Origin: CBDAQD01 sp965275905
GTDB taxonomy: Bacteria > Pseudomonadota > Alphaproteobacteria > Rhizobiales > JAJFHC01
Length of the DNA: 64,000 nt
Assembly (NCBI GenBank): GCA_965275905.1
Contig: CBDHYJ010000035.1
Coordinates: 110,604 to 174,603 of the forward strand
Direction: 5' to 3'
Position 1 is the stretch's first letter. Every line of letters begins with the position of its first letter. A model generated the notes under the pieces. The model was not told the origin of the DNA. It worked only from the letters and a program-made list of their open reading frames with translations, and ran no database searches. Positions 1 through 9,601 of this stretch are shown in pieces. A program made the translations under genes and the position numbers.

Positions 1-1
1 C

Positions 2-838
2 GCGTTTCTCGGTCTGTTCGACGCAGGTCAGACCGTCGCGCTCGCCAACCCGGGATATCCGGCCTATCGCAACATTATCGCGAGCCTCGACCTCAAGAGC
101 GCCTTTATCCCGACGGGGCGGGAGAGCCGCTGGTCGCCTCCCGTCGACGAGGTGGAATCCTTGCTGGCGCAAGAAAGTTTCGACGGCATCCTGCTGGCCA
201 GCCCGGCGAACCCGACAGGAACCATGTTGCCTCCCGAAGCCCTTCGCGCCCTGATCGAACTCTGCCGGACCAACGGCCGCTGGTTCATCTCCGATGAGAT
301 CTATCACGGCCTGACCTATGACGAACCGGCAGCGAGTGCATTGCAGTTCTCCGATGACGTCATCGTCATCAACAGTTTCTCGAAATACTATTGCATGACC
401 GGCTGGCGGATCGGCTGGATGGTCGTGCCGCCGTCCATGGTCCGCGTCTTTGAACGCCTGGCCCAGAATCTCTTCATATCTGCACCGGCCCTTTCTCAGA
501 GGGCCGCCGTCGCCGCGTTTGACGCCACCGAAGACCTTGAAAAGATCAAGGCCGGATATGCGCGGAACCGGGAGCTCCTGCTCGAAGAATTGCCTTCGAT
601 GGGACTGACGGAAACGGCGCCGGCGGACGGGGCGTTCTACATCTATGCCGATGTGAGCAGGTTCTCCAATGACAGCTTCAGTTTCGCCCAGACGTTGTTG
701 CGCGACACCGGCGTCGCCGTGACGCCCGGTGCCGACTTCGATCCCGAACAGGGCAATCGCTACATTCGCCTGTCGTTCGCAGGAGAGTTCGACCACATGC
801 GCGAGGCGTGCTCACGCCTGCGCGCCTTCATTTCGTAA
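2..838 (+). CDS. Class I/II aminotransferase, 5' end outside the window
   Basis: The reading frame is open from the first bases, so the true start lies upstream and about the last 278 residues are visible. It is a fold-type I PLP-dependent aminotransferase. The segment SDEIYHGLTY holds the Asp-x-x-Tyr that contacts the cofactor, and SFSKYYCMTGWRIGW holds the Schiff-base lysine. The C-terminal GNRYIRLSFA holds the Arg expected to bind the substrate carboxylate. Family members transfer amino groups between amino acids and 2-oxo acids in the cytosol; the aspartate/alanine type is likely but the substrate cannot be fixed. It converges on rne with only 28 bases between the stop codons and no obvious terminator. 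Confidence 0.9.
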   Translation, partial: AFLGLFDAGQTVALANPGYPAYRNIIASLDLKSAFIPTGRESRWSPPVDEVESLLAQESFDGILLASPANPTGTMLPPEALRALIELCRTNGRWFISDEIYHGLTYDEPAASALQFSDDVIVINSFSKYYCMTGWRIGWMVVPPSMVRVFERLAQNLFISAPALSQRAAVAAFDATEDLEKIKAGYARNRELLLEELPSMGLTETAPADGAFYIYADVSRFSNDSFSFAQTLLRDTGVAVTPGADFDPEQGNRYIRLSFAGEFDHMREACSRLRAFIS

Positions 839-866
839 CCGATCCGGGTCCGCGCGAAGCGTGCGC

Positions 867-3653
867 TCAGTCGCTCGCTTCGCTTCGCCGTCTCCACCAG
901 CCGCGGCGCGGCTTTGCGGCAGGTTCCTGCGGGGCGGCTTCGGGCGCCGCAGCGGGTTCCGGCACCGCCGCGCTGTCTTCCTGAGGAGCAGCGACCATTG
1001 CAGCGGGCTCGACGGCCAGCGGCAATACGACAGCTTCCTCGGCCACCCTCGGCTCGGTAGTTGCAGGGATTTCCGGATCCTGTCCGGACGCCGCGCCTGC
1101 GGTGTCTTCGTCGCCGGCGTCTGCCTTGCTCGTCCGCCGCCGGCTGCGTTTCCGTGGCTTCGGAGCATCGGTCCCGGCTTCGTCCGTGCTGGCCTCGTCA
1201 GCGGACACGGGCGGCTGCTCGTCAGCCGGTGAGTCGTCGGACGCTTCTGAAGACGCTTCGGCGTCGGCCTCCGCGCTCTCTGCCTGTTTTGACCGTCTGC
1301 TGCGCCGTTTGCGGGCCGGTTTTTCGGACTTTTCCTCGTCGTCGGCACCAGCCGCGGCTTTCGGCTGCTCGCTTTCGATGCTGTCTTCTGCAACGGCGTC
1401 CGACTGGTCATCGCCTTCGGCGGCTACTTCAAGATCGGCCTTCTTGCGATTGCGCCGGCCGCCGCGCTTGCCGCGCCGGCGTTTTGGCTTCTTGCCGTCT
1501 TCCTGTTCGCCGCCGTCGTTTTCGGCAGCGTCGAGTTCTGCGGCCTCAGGTTCGTCGCGGTCGACGTCGTCGCCGGTATCCTGAGCGGCGATGTCCCCGT
1601 CGCGTCCACGGCGGCGGCCCCGGCGCCGCCTGCGCCGTTTCTTGCGGCCGCCTTCCTCGTCATCCCCGTCACCGTCGAATGCATCGGAACCGTCCTGCTG
1701 GCCGAATACGGAATCAATCTGGACGACGGCGGCAGGGCCCTGCCTGCGCTGCTGCTTGTCGCCGGAACTGCCGATGGTGAATTCGGCATTCGTCAGCGTG
1801 TCGTCGTTGTCCAGCCTGATCGAAATGCCGTAACGCGCTTCGATCGACAGCAGGTGGTCCCGCTTGTTGTTGATGATGTACAGAACCATTTCCGTCGGCG
1901 CGCGAACGGACAGATCGCCGGTCCGCGACTTGAGCACATGGGCTTCGACGCCACGCAGGATGTGAAGCGAGGCCGACTCGACCGATCTGACGAACCCGCG
2001 ACCGTTACACGTTTCGCAGGGCAGGGTGCTGCCCTCCAGCATACCCGACCGCATCCGCTGCCGTGACATCTCCAGGAGCCCGAAGTGGCTGATGCGACCG
2101 ACCTGGATGCGTGCCCTGTCGTCCTTCAGGCGGTCCTTGAGTCTGCGCTCGACCGCCCGGTTGTTGCGCTTCTCCTCCATATCAATGAAGTCGATCACGA
2201 TAAGGCCGGCGAGGTCGCGCAGTCTCAGCTGGCGTGCGATTTCTTCCGCTGCCTCCAGATTGGTCTGGAGTGCGGTGTCCTCGATGTTGTGCTCCTTGGT
2301 CGCCTTGCCCGAGTTCACGTCGATCGCGACCAGGGCCTCGGTCTGGTTTATGACCAGATAGCCGCCGGACCTGAGCCCGCAATGTGAACTGAACAGAGCG
2401 TCGAGTTGCGGTTCGATCTGGTTGCGGATGAAGATGGGTTCAGGCTCCTTGTAGGCCTGAACGTTCTTCGCATGGCTGGGCATCAGCATGCGCATGAAGT
2501 CCTTGGCTTCCCGGTAGGCCTCTTCACCCTCGACCGACACCGTATCCACGTCCTTGTTGTAGAGGTCACGGATCGACCGCTTGATCAGGCTGCCTTCCTC
2601 ATACACAAGCGACGGAGCGCTCGACTGAAGCGTGAGGTCGCGAACGTTTTCCCAAAGCCGCAGCAGGTACTCGAAGTCGCGCTTGATTTCAGCTTTTGTC
2701 CGGTTTGCTCCCGCGGTTCGGACGATAAGGCCCATGCCTTCCGGGACTTCCAGCCCGGCAGCAACCTCTTTCAGCCGGCGCCGGTCTGCGGGGTTGGTTA
2801 TCTTTCTGGAGATTCCGCCGCCGCGCGCCGTGTTGGGCATCAGCACGCAATAGCGGCCGGCCAGGGAGAGGTAGGTCGTAAGTGCCGCGCCCTTCGTGCC
2901 GCGCTCCTCTTTCACGACCTGAACAAGAATGACCTGACGACGCTTTATCACTTCCTGGATTTTGTAGGCGCGCTGATGGCGGACCTTGCGCTCCGCGGCT
3001 TCTTCCAGGGCATCGTCCGAACCGACCGATTCGACCTCGCCGTTGGAATCTTCCGCATCATCCTCATCGTCGCCGCCGGCTTTGCCTGCCTCGGAACCGT
3101 CGGCGTCAGCCGCGTCCTCGGCATTGGCCTGAACCGTCTCTTCTTCCGACGACCGCTCTTCGGCCGCCGCATCGACTGCCGAGTCGCGGTCTTCCGCATC
3201 TTCATCGGCTGCGGAAGGGGTTTCCTCGTCAGGTTCCGCACCGTCAGTCGGGTGGTCTTCCTCGTCTCCGGACGCCTTTACGGCAGGTTCAGAATCTGAT
3301 TCGGTGCCGGTCTTGTCGGCGTCAGCATTTCCGTTGCCGTTCTCGAGCGCTTCCGCGGCGATCTCGTCAGCCGCATCCTGCTCGAGCAGGGCCTGCCGGT
3401 CCGCGATCGGGATTTGGTAGTAGTCGGGGTGGATCTCGTTGAATGCGAGAAAGCCGTGCCTGTTGCCTCCATAATCGACGAAGGCAGCTTGCAGAGACGG
3501 TTCTACACGAGTGACTTTTGCTAGATAAATGTTCCCGCGCAACTGGCGACGTGCGGCGGACTCGAAGTCGAATTCCTCGACTCTGTTGCCGCGCATAACA
3601 ACAACCCGGGTCTCTTCCGGATGCGCGGCATCAATAAACATCTTGTTTGCCAT
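867..3653 (-). CDS. rne: Ribonuclease E
   Basis: A 928-residue endoribonuclease of the RNase E/G family, which cleaves AU-rich single-stranded RNA and scaffolds the degradosome. The N-terminus (MANKMFIDAAHPEETRVVV) begins the catalytic half. The S1 domain starts near residue 36 and is split by an acidic Glu/Asp/Ala-rich insertion at about residues 95-220, as seen in alphaproteobacterial RNase E. The catalytic aspartates lie in AIDVNSGK and IVIDFIDMEE, and the zinc-link CETCNGRG is present. The C-terminal third is low-complexity with Arg/Lys-rich and acidic blocks, ending in GWWRRR, as expected for a disordered scaffold. GGAG lies upstream of the ATG. Confidence 0.96.
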   Translation of the reverse strand: MANKMFIDAAHPEETRVVVMRGNRVEEFDFESAARRQLRGNIYLAKVTRVEPSLQAAFVDYGGNRHGFLAFNEIHPDYYQIPIADRQALLEQDAADEIAAEALENGNGNADADKTGTESDSEPAVKASGDEEDHPTDGAEPDEETPSAADEDAEDRDSAVDAAAEERSSEEETVQANAEDAADADGSEAGKAGGDDEDDAEDSNGEVESVGSDDALEEAAERKVRHQRAYKIQEVIKRRQVILVQVVKEERGTKGAALTTYLSLAGRYCVLMPNTARGGGISRKITNPADRRRLKEVAAGLEVPEGMGLIVRTAGANRTKAEIKRDFEYLLRLWENVRDLTLQSSAPSLVYEEGSLIKRSIRDLYNKDVDTVSVEGEEAYREAKDFMRMLMPSHAKNVQAYKEPEPIFIRNQIEPQLDALFSSHCGLRSGGYLVINQTEALVAIDVNSGKATKEHNIEDTALQTNLEAAEEIARQLRLRDLAGLIVIDFIDMEEKRNNRAVERRLKDRLKDDRARIQVGRISHFGLLEMSRQRMRSGMLEGSTLPCETCNGRGFVRSVESASLHILRGVEAHVLKSRTGDLSVRAPTEMVLYIINNKRDHLLSIEARYGISIRLDNDDTLTNAEFTIGSSGDKQQRRQGPAAVVQIDSVFGQQDGSDAFDGDGDDEEGGRKKRRRRRRGRRRGRDGDIAAQDTGDDVDRDEPEAAELDAAENDGGEQEDGKKPKRRRGKRGGRRNRKKADLEVAAEGDDQSDAVAEDSIESEQPKAAAGADDEEKSEKPARKRRSRRSKQAESAEADAEASSEASDDSPADEQPPVSADEASTDEAGTDAPKPRKRSRRRTSKADAGDEDTAGAASGQDPEIPATTEPRVAEEAVVLPLAVEPAAMVAAPQEDSAAVPEPAAAPEAAPQEPAAKPRRGWWRRRSEASD

Positions 3654-4416
3654 TGGGGATTATCTCCATGGCGCCGCTGTGCCAGACCAAAGTGGGCACG
3701 CCGAGTGTATCGCCCGCGACCGTGCTCGTGCCTGGCGACGCCATATATTGTTCTTAGAGCCGACAGTTCAGACCCCATGGCTTGTTCGTACCGCCGTCCG
3801 CGGTGCGTCACGCAGTTCAACCGCCTGCGCTGCCCTTTCTGGGCGCTATCGTGGCGGTCCTGCTCAACTAGGGTGTTATGTGTCAGCGTCTGGTTCATAC
3901 ATTTCAACTTGCCTACGCGATTATGTTCGCAAGGCAGAATACAAGTTGGCCATATCGACAATGGTGCTTGTTCGCACCGGAGCCGATCTCATCCCTGCAG
4001 TCTGCAGGGCAGTTTGGGGCATTCTTTCATCCCCGAAGCCCGAAAGCCGGAACAGGGGCGACCGTCTCTGTGTGATGGCCGCTTAGCTGTTTTGCAAGGT
4101 ATCTGAATGGTTTGGATACCGAAGGTCTGTCGGAAAACGAGTTTCAAATTTGCGACAGATTTCGGTGATACCTTAAGCACCTGTTGCCACGCGGGCGAAA
4201 CTGCTACGCGTCCTTATTAAGCGTTCCCGGGGGGATTTGGCAAGCATACTTTCATTTGTGACGCCGTCATTCAGGGTGAACGAATTACGCGTTCTTTCGG
4301 CGTGTCGACGTGGTATTCTGCTTATCTGTGCCGGAATACAACCTTGGATTAACCATCATTGAATAGATTGCAATCAGGGTTCGGTCGGACAGCCGGCCGC
4401 ATACGGGGACAGATTC
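3654..4416. other. Long divergent intergenic region (rne leader / amiC promoter)
   Basis: No convincing gene is visible in these 763 bases: the open frames here have no family resemblance and overlap each other. The region separates divergent rne and amiC. On the rne side it could encode a long 5' leader, since RNase E genes in several bacteria are controlled through long 5' UTRs. Two short inverted repeats are visible: GGTATC at 4098 with GATACC at 4115-4120, and CTGTCG at 4127 with CGACAG at 4153-4158. No promoter consensus is clear enough to place. Confidence 0.5.
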
Positions 4417-5739
4417 GTGTTGCTGATGCGAAGATTCGGTAAAACCGGATATGCAATCGTTCTGGCGGCGGTTGCTACCCTGTTTCTTGGCGTGCCGAAT
4501 GCTCAATTCGGGCCGGATTCGGCCTATGCTGCGAAATCCAACCGGATCCCGCTGGCGACCGGAGCGCGTCTGGGTGGTGATGTTCAGCGCACACGTTTCG
4601 TCGCCGATATTTCCCAGCCGATAAATTACAACGTTTATGTCCTTCCCGATCCATTCCGGATCATTGTCGACATGGACGAAGTGAACTTCCAGCTGCCTCC
4701 GGGGCTCGGCCAGTCTGGACAAGGACTCATTGACGCTTACCGGTACGGGCTCTTCGCACCGGGCAAGTCGCGAATCGTTATGGATGCGAATTCGCCGGTC
4801 CTGATCGAAAAATCGTTTGTTCTCGAGAACAAGAACGGCTTGCCCGCGCGACTGGTTATCGACATCGTGAGAACGGATCGCGCGACATTCCGGCAGTCTC
4901 GCCGCGGCTATCTCGCTCCGAATTTTAACAAGCAGGCCCGTCTGACACCGGACGAGCCCGTCGCTCCGCCGATTTCCACCGTGCGCCCGCGTCTCAGGCC
5001 CGAAGCTCCCGGTGTCAAGGGCAAGAAAGGAAAACCCGGCAAGTCCAGGCGGCGCGTGATCGTGATCGATCCCGGTCATGGTGGAGTCGATCCGGGTGCC
5101 GTCGGGCCGCGGGGCACCGCGGAAAAATCTGTGGTTCTGAAGTTCGCCAAGACGCTGCAGGGCAGCTTGCAGGCGACCGGCCGGTATGTGGTCCTGCTGA
5201 CCCGGAACAAGGATACATTTGTCAGTCTGCGCGACCGGGTTCGTTTTGCCCGGCAACGGAATGCGGATCTGTTCATTTCGGTCCATGCCGACTCCATCAG
5301 TCGGGGCAATGCAAGAGGATCGACGGTCTACACTCTCTCCGAGCGGGCCTCTGACCGGGAAGCGGCGGAACTTGCTGCGAAGGAAAACCGTACCGACATC
5401 ATTGCCGGCGTCGATCTGGGGGGAGAAAGCGATGAGGTTGCCGACATCCTGATCGATCTCGCGCAGCGCGAGACGAACAATCATTCGGTGCAGTTTGCGA
5501 AGAAGCTTGTGAAGGAGCTGCCCAAAGCGACCAAGATGACGCGGCGGCCGCACCGCTTCGCCGGCTTTCGCGTCCTCAAGGCACCGGATCTGCCGTCCGT
5601 GCTTCTCGAGCTTGGGTACATCTCCAGTCGGCACGATGAGAAATTGCTTCGTTCGAACCGGTGGCGTTCGAAGATGGCAAAAGCGGTCGTTAAGGCCGTC
5701 AATGTCTATTTTAAGACGCGAATCGCTCGTGGCCGCTGA
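4417..5739 (+). CDS. amiC: N-acetylmuramoyl-L-alanine amidase (AmiC type)
   Basis: A 440-residue zinc amidase that cuts the amide between MurNAc and the stem peptide during daughter-cell separation. It has an N-terminal signal sequence (a hydrophobic run after MRRFGKTGY, ending near AYA), an AMIN domain at roughly residues 35-170 for envelope targeting, a basic linker, then an Amidase_3 domain from about residue 208. The zinc ligands are visible in DPGHGG, TAEKSVVL (Glu) and FISVHADS, and a catalytic Glu in LLELGYIS. Translation may begin at the GTG or at the ATG three codons later. It is followed by the penicillin-binding protein gene, so the two may be co-expressed. Confidence 0.95.
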   Translation: MLLMRRFGKTGYAIVLAAVATLFLGVPNAQFGPDSAYAAKSNRIPLATGARLGGDVQRTRFVADISQPINYNVYVLPDPFRIIVDMDEVNFQLPPGLGQSGQGLIDAYRYGLFAPGKSRIVMDANSPVLIEKSFVLENKNGLPARLVIDIVRTDRATFRQSRRGYLAPNFNKQARLTPDEPVAPPISTVRPRLRPEAPGVKGKKGKPGKSRRRVIVIDPGHGGVDPGAVGPRGTAEKSVVLKFAKTLQGSLQATGRYVVLLTRNKDTFVSLRDRVRFARQRNADLFISVHADSISRGNARGSTVYTLSERASDREAAELAAKENRTDIIAGVDLGGESDEVADILIDLAQRETNNHSVQFAKKLVKELPKATKMTRRPHRFAGFRVLKAPDLPSVLLELGYISSRHDEKLLRSNRWRSKMAKAVVKAVNVYFKTRIARGR

Positions 5740-5926
5740 TACTCTGACGTCAACCGATCGCCATATTTGACCTGTATCGGCGACGTGCTCATCGCCAACC
5801 CGTTGCATAGACCCTATATTCTCTGTTGGCTAAGTGCCGACGGGCTGGTTAAAAGCAGAACGAATATCGGGCCCGGAGCGGCGCGATGGGACTGCGGTTG
5901 TCAAGCAAGGGCAGGGCAAACATTCA

Positions 5927-8362
5927 ATGCTGCGTTTTCTCGGTTTCCTGTTTGCAGGTGGCGTTGTCGTCTTTATCGGAGTCGCGCTGGCGGCCACATA
6001 CGTCATCTACGATACGAACAAGGCTCTTCCTGATTATGACCAGTTGGCAAATTACGAGCCACCGGTCATGACCAGGATTCACGCCGCAAACGGGGCTTTG
6101 CTGGCAGAGTATGCGCGGGAGCGTCGACTTTACGTCCCGATCAACGCCGTTCCGGATCGAATCATCAAGGCTTTCATCTCGGCGGAAGACAAGAACTTCT
6201 ACCAGCACGGCGGGATCGATCTTCTCGGCCTCGCCAGAGCCGTTGTCACAAACGTAAAGAACATCTCGTCGGGCCGTCGTCTGGTTGGCGCATCCACGAT
6301 CACGCAGCAGGTTGCCAAGAACTTTCTTCTGTCCAGCGACCGGACGCTCGATCGCAAACTGAAAGAGGCATTGCTCGCCCTGAAAATCGAGAAGGCTTAC
6401 TCGAAGAACCAGATACTCGAACTCTACCTGAACGAAATCTATCTCGGACTTGTGTCCTACGGTGTTGCCGCAGCCTCGCTGAATTATTTTGGCAAGACGC
6501 TGAACGAACTGACACTCGATGAAGCTGCATATCTGGCCGCGTTGCCGAAGGCTCCCAACAACTACAATCCGTTCAAGTTTCCGGAACGGGCGATCGAGCG
6601 GAGAAACTGGGTGATCGACCGCATGGTCATCAACGGGTTCGTCAGTGCCGCCGACGCCGCGGAAGCAAAGAACCGTGATCTGAATGTCAGCCCAAGGCCA
6701 TTCGGTGCCCAGATTTTCGCGGCGGAGTACTTCGCCGAAGAGGTCCGGCGGGTGGTTTACGACCTGTATGGCGAAAAGAAGCTGTACGAGGGCGGCCTGT
6801 CTGTTCGGACGACGCTGAACCCGCAAATGCAGGCGATTGCCCGGAAGGCGCTCGTGGACGGCCTCGTCAGGTACGATCGTCGCGGCGGCTGGCGGGGACC
6901 GGTGGCGCAGATCGATGTCGCCGGCGACTGGGGCCCGGCTCTGGCCAAAATCAAGGGGCCGGGAGATGTCGCTCCCTGGAAACTGGCGGTTGTGCTGGCG
7001 CGTTCCGCCGGGCAGGCAACGATTGGTCTCAAGCCGTCCGTTTCGCCCAAGGGGTCCGTATCGAAGACAAGAACGAAGGGGGTGATCCCCCTCAACGAAG
7101 CGGCCTGGGCCTATCCGGCCGGCAGCGAAGCGCGGCAGATGAATTCGATCGCTTCCGTGCTCAACGTCGGTGATGTCGTGTATGCCACGCCCGTTGACGG
7201 TGTTGAGGGACAGTGGCGGCTTATGCAGATCCCCGAGGTTGAAGGGGCCATAGTCGCTCTCGATCCGCATACCGGGCGCGTGCATGCGATGGTGGGTGGC
7301 TTCAGTTACGATCTAAGCCAGTTCAATCGTGCGGTACAGGCTCAGCGTCAGCCAGGTTCGTCGTTCAAGCCATTTGTGTATGCCGCCGCGCTTGACAGGG
7401 GTCATACACCGTCCAGCGTCATAATGGATGCGCCTATCGAGGTGCGTTACGAGAATTCGGACAAGGTGTGGCGTCCCAAGAACTACGGTGGAGGCTTTGC
7501 CGGTCCGTCAACGTTGAGGCTCGGGATTGAGAAGTCGAGAAACCTGATGACTGTGCGCCTGGCCCAGGATCTCGGCATGGATGTGGTCGCGGATTATGCC
7601 AAGAGGTTCAATATCTACGACAATATGCCGAGGTTGCTCTCCATGTCATTGGGGGCAGGCGAGACCACTCTGGTCCGGATGACGGCGGCATACGGCATGT
7701 TGGACAACGGTGGCAAGGCAATTACGCCGACGCTGATCGACCGGATACAGGACAGGTACGGCCGCACGATCTATCGGCACGACAAACGGGAATGTTCGGA
7801 TTGCAAGGTTCAGGGTTGGCAGAATCAGCCGGAGCCGGTGTTGCCGGACAAGCGGCGCCAGTTGGTCGATCCTCATACCGCCTATCAGGTCGTGTCCATG
7901 ATGGAGGGCGTCGTTGAGCGCGGAACAGCGAGGCTCATCGGCGAAGTCGGCAAGCCGCTGGCCGGAAAAACGGGAACGACGAACGAGGAGAAAGATGCCT
8001 GGTTCGTGGGATTCGCACCGGATCTTGCGGTCGGTGTTTACGTCGGCTTCGATCAGCCGAAACCGATGGGGAAGAAATCGACCGGCGGCGATCTCGCCGC
8101 TCCGATATTTCGTGATTTTATGAAAATGGCGCTCGCAAAGCGGCCAGCCGTGCCGTTTCGGGTTCCTGCTGGCATCAAGCTCATCCCGATCAACTCGAAA
8201 ACCGGACAACGCGCCAAATACGGCGATACCGACGTGATCATGGAAGCGTTCAAGCCCGGGGAAAGTCCTCCGGATGACAGTTATGTCATCGGCGGGGAGA
8301 GTTTCGTCGAGACAGCAGTTCCCAGCGGTGCCTTGACGTCCGGCACGGGTGGCCTTTACTGA
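5927..8362 (+). CDS. mrcA: Penicillin-binding protein 1A, bifunctional
   Basis: A class A PBP that polymerises glycan strands and cross-links peptides in the periplasm. The ATG at 5927 is chosen because it gives a short cytoplasmic tail before the membrane anchor (FLGFLFAGGVVVFIGVALAA); the frame is open upstream but reads as non-coding. The glycosyltransferase domain has EDKNFYQHGG with the catalytic Glu, then GASTITQQVAKNF. The transpeptidase has PGSSFKPFVYA (Ser-x-x-Lys), EKSRNLMTV (SxN) and GKTGTTNEEKDAWFVGF (KTG). An OB-like insertion lies between them. The length of 811 residues is near the usual 800-850. Confidence 0.95.
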   Translation: MLRFLGFLFAGGVVVFIGVALAATYVIYDTNKALPDYDQLANYEPPVMTRIHAANGALLAEYARERRLYVPINAVPDRIIKAFISAEDKNFYQHGGIDLLGLARAVVTNVKNISSGRRLVGASTITQQVAKNFLLSSDRTLDRKLKEALLALKIEKAYSKNQILELYLNEIYLGLVSYGVAAASLNYFGKTLNELTLDEAAYLAALPKAPNNYNPFKFPERAIERRNWVIDRMVINGFVSAADAAEAKNRDLNVSPRPFGAQIFAAEYFAEEVRRVVYDLYGEKKLYEGGLSVRTTLNPQMQAIARKALVDGLVRYDRRGGWRGPVAQIDVAGDWGPALAKIKGPGDVAPWKLAVVLARSAGQATIGLKPSVSPKGSVSKTRTKGVIPLNEAAWAYPAGSEARQMNSIASVLNVGDVVYATPVDGVEGQWRLMQIPEVEGAIVALDPHTGRVHAMVGGFSYDLSQFNRAVQAQRQPGSSFKPFVYAAALDRGHTPSSVIMDAPIEVRYENSDKVWRPKNYGGGFAGPSTLRLGIEKSRNLMTVRLAQDLGMDVVADYAKRFNIYDNMPRLLSMSLGAGETTLVRMTAAYGMLDNGGKAITPTLIDRIQDRYGRTIYRHDKRECSDCKVQGWQNQPEPVLPDKRRQLVDPHTAYQVVSMMEGVVERGTARLIGEVGKPLAGKTGTTNEEKDAWFVGFAPDLAVGVYVGFDQPKPMGKKSTGGDLAAPIFRDFMKMALAKRPAVPFRVPAGIKLIPINSKTGQRAKYGDTDVIMEAFKPGESPPDDSYVIGGESFVETAVPSGALTSGTGGLY

Positions 8363-8445
8363 GTTCGGTTACCTGCCCGAGTCCCAGACCTGCAAAATCC
8401 AACTCGTTCGGCCGCTCAGGCCTCAGCTCAAACGGAACCACGATC

Positions 8446-9577
8446 ATGCGCGCGGAAGTCCAGAAGGAAATCGATCAAATCAAGCAGTCTCTTGAACTGC
8501 TGAGGAGGCATCTTTGACTGGGATACGGCCCAGCAAAGACTAGAAGACCTGAACGCCAAAGCGGAGAACCCGGACCTCTGGAACGATCCCGAAAAGGCCC
8601 AGGCGCTGATGCGCGATCGTCAGGATCTCGACAGCGCGATCAAAGCGTATCTCGAGATTGAAAACGGTCTGAACGACAACATCGATCTCATTGAATTGGC
8701 CGAAGCTGAAGACGATCAGGATGTCGTCCGTGAGGCAGAGTCGGCCATCTCGCGCCTCAGGGAAATCGCCGGGAAGCGGGAGCTTGAAACGCTCCTGTCC
8801 GGCGAGGCGGACGCAAACGACGCCTATGTCGAGATCCATGCAGGTGCTGGCGGTACTGAAAGCCAGGATTGGGCTCAGATGCTGACACGCATGTACACGC
8901 GATGGTCTGAGTCGAAGGGCTACAAGGTAGAGATCATCGGCAGCAGTCCCGGCGAAGAGGCCGGCCTCAAGTCCGCGACGATACTGGTCAAGGGCAAGAA
9001 TGCATATGGGTGGCTGAAAACCGAGTCGGGCGTCCACCGTCTGGTTCGCATTTCCCCGTTCGACTCAAACGCACGCAGACACACGTCCTTTGCGTCGATC
9101 TGGGTGTACCCGGTCGTGGATGACGCGATCGAGGTCGATGTCAGCGAAAGCGACGTTCGGATTGACACCTACCGGGCAAGTGGCGCCGGCGGACAGCACG
9201 TAAATACCACTGATAGCGCGGTCCGCATCACGCACATTCCCACCGGTATCGTCGTGCAATGCCAGAACGAGCGTTCTCAGCATAAGAATCGGGCGACCGC
9301 CTGGGCAATGCTGAGGGCACGGCTTTACGAGGCCGAACTGCAGAAGCGTGAAGAAGAGGCACAGGCCGAGGCCGCCCAGAAGACCGATATCGGGTGGGGC
9401 CACCAGATCCGGTCCTATGTGTTGCAGCCCTACCAGATGGTCAAGGATCTGCGCACCGGTGTTGAAAGCGGCAATCCGTCAGGCGTGCTCGACGGCGACA
9501 TTGACCGTTACATCGAAGCGGCTCTTGCCCAGCGCGTGCACGGAACGCAGAACGAAGAGGTTGCGGACCTGGAGTAA
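8446..9577 (+). CDS. prfB: Peptide chain release factor 2 (programmed +1 frameshift)
   Basis: RF2 reads UGA and UAA stop codons and hydrolyses peptidyl-tRNA on the ribosome. The gene is in two frames: codons 1-23 run from ATG 8446 to CTT 8512-8514, then an in-frame UGA at 8515-8517. A +1 shift resumes at GAC 8516 and runs to 9577, giving about 376 residues against about 365 in E. coli. The recognition tripeptide SPF is in RLVRISPFDSNARRHTS and the catalytic GGQ is in SGAGGQHVNTTDSAVRI. Annotation that ignores the shift would start at 8609 and lose about 55 residues. Confidence 0.96.
8503..8518 (+). promoter_or_regulatory. prfB +1 frameshift signal
   Basis: An internal Shine-Dalgarno-like AGGAGG at 8503-8508 is followed after three bases by CTT TGA C at 8512-8518. 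This matches the known RF2 autoregulatory arrangement: SD element, 3-nt spacer, slippery CUU and a UGA stop. When RF2 is scarce the ribosome pauses at UGA and slips +1. Confidence 0.95.
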
Positions 9578-9601
9578 GCGCGACAGGAAGCGCGATTGAT
9601 T

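Noticed and set aside
2406..3299. A 297-codon plus-strand frame inside rne
   Set aside because: It is antisense to the conserved RNase E catalytic region and the acidic insertion, with no motifs.
3521..4106. Several overlapping frames in the rne-amiC gap
   Set aside because: They overlap one another on both strands, have no ribosome-binding sites and look like random sequence rich in Arg, Cys and Ser.
4285..7285. Long minus-strand frames opposite amiC (4285-5808) and mrcA (5924-7285)
   Set aside because: They mirror strongly conserved genes on the plus strand and show no family features.
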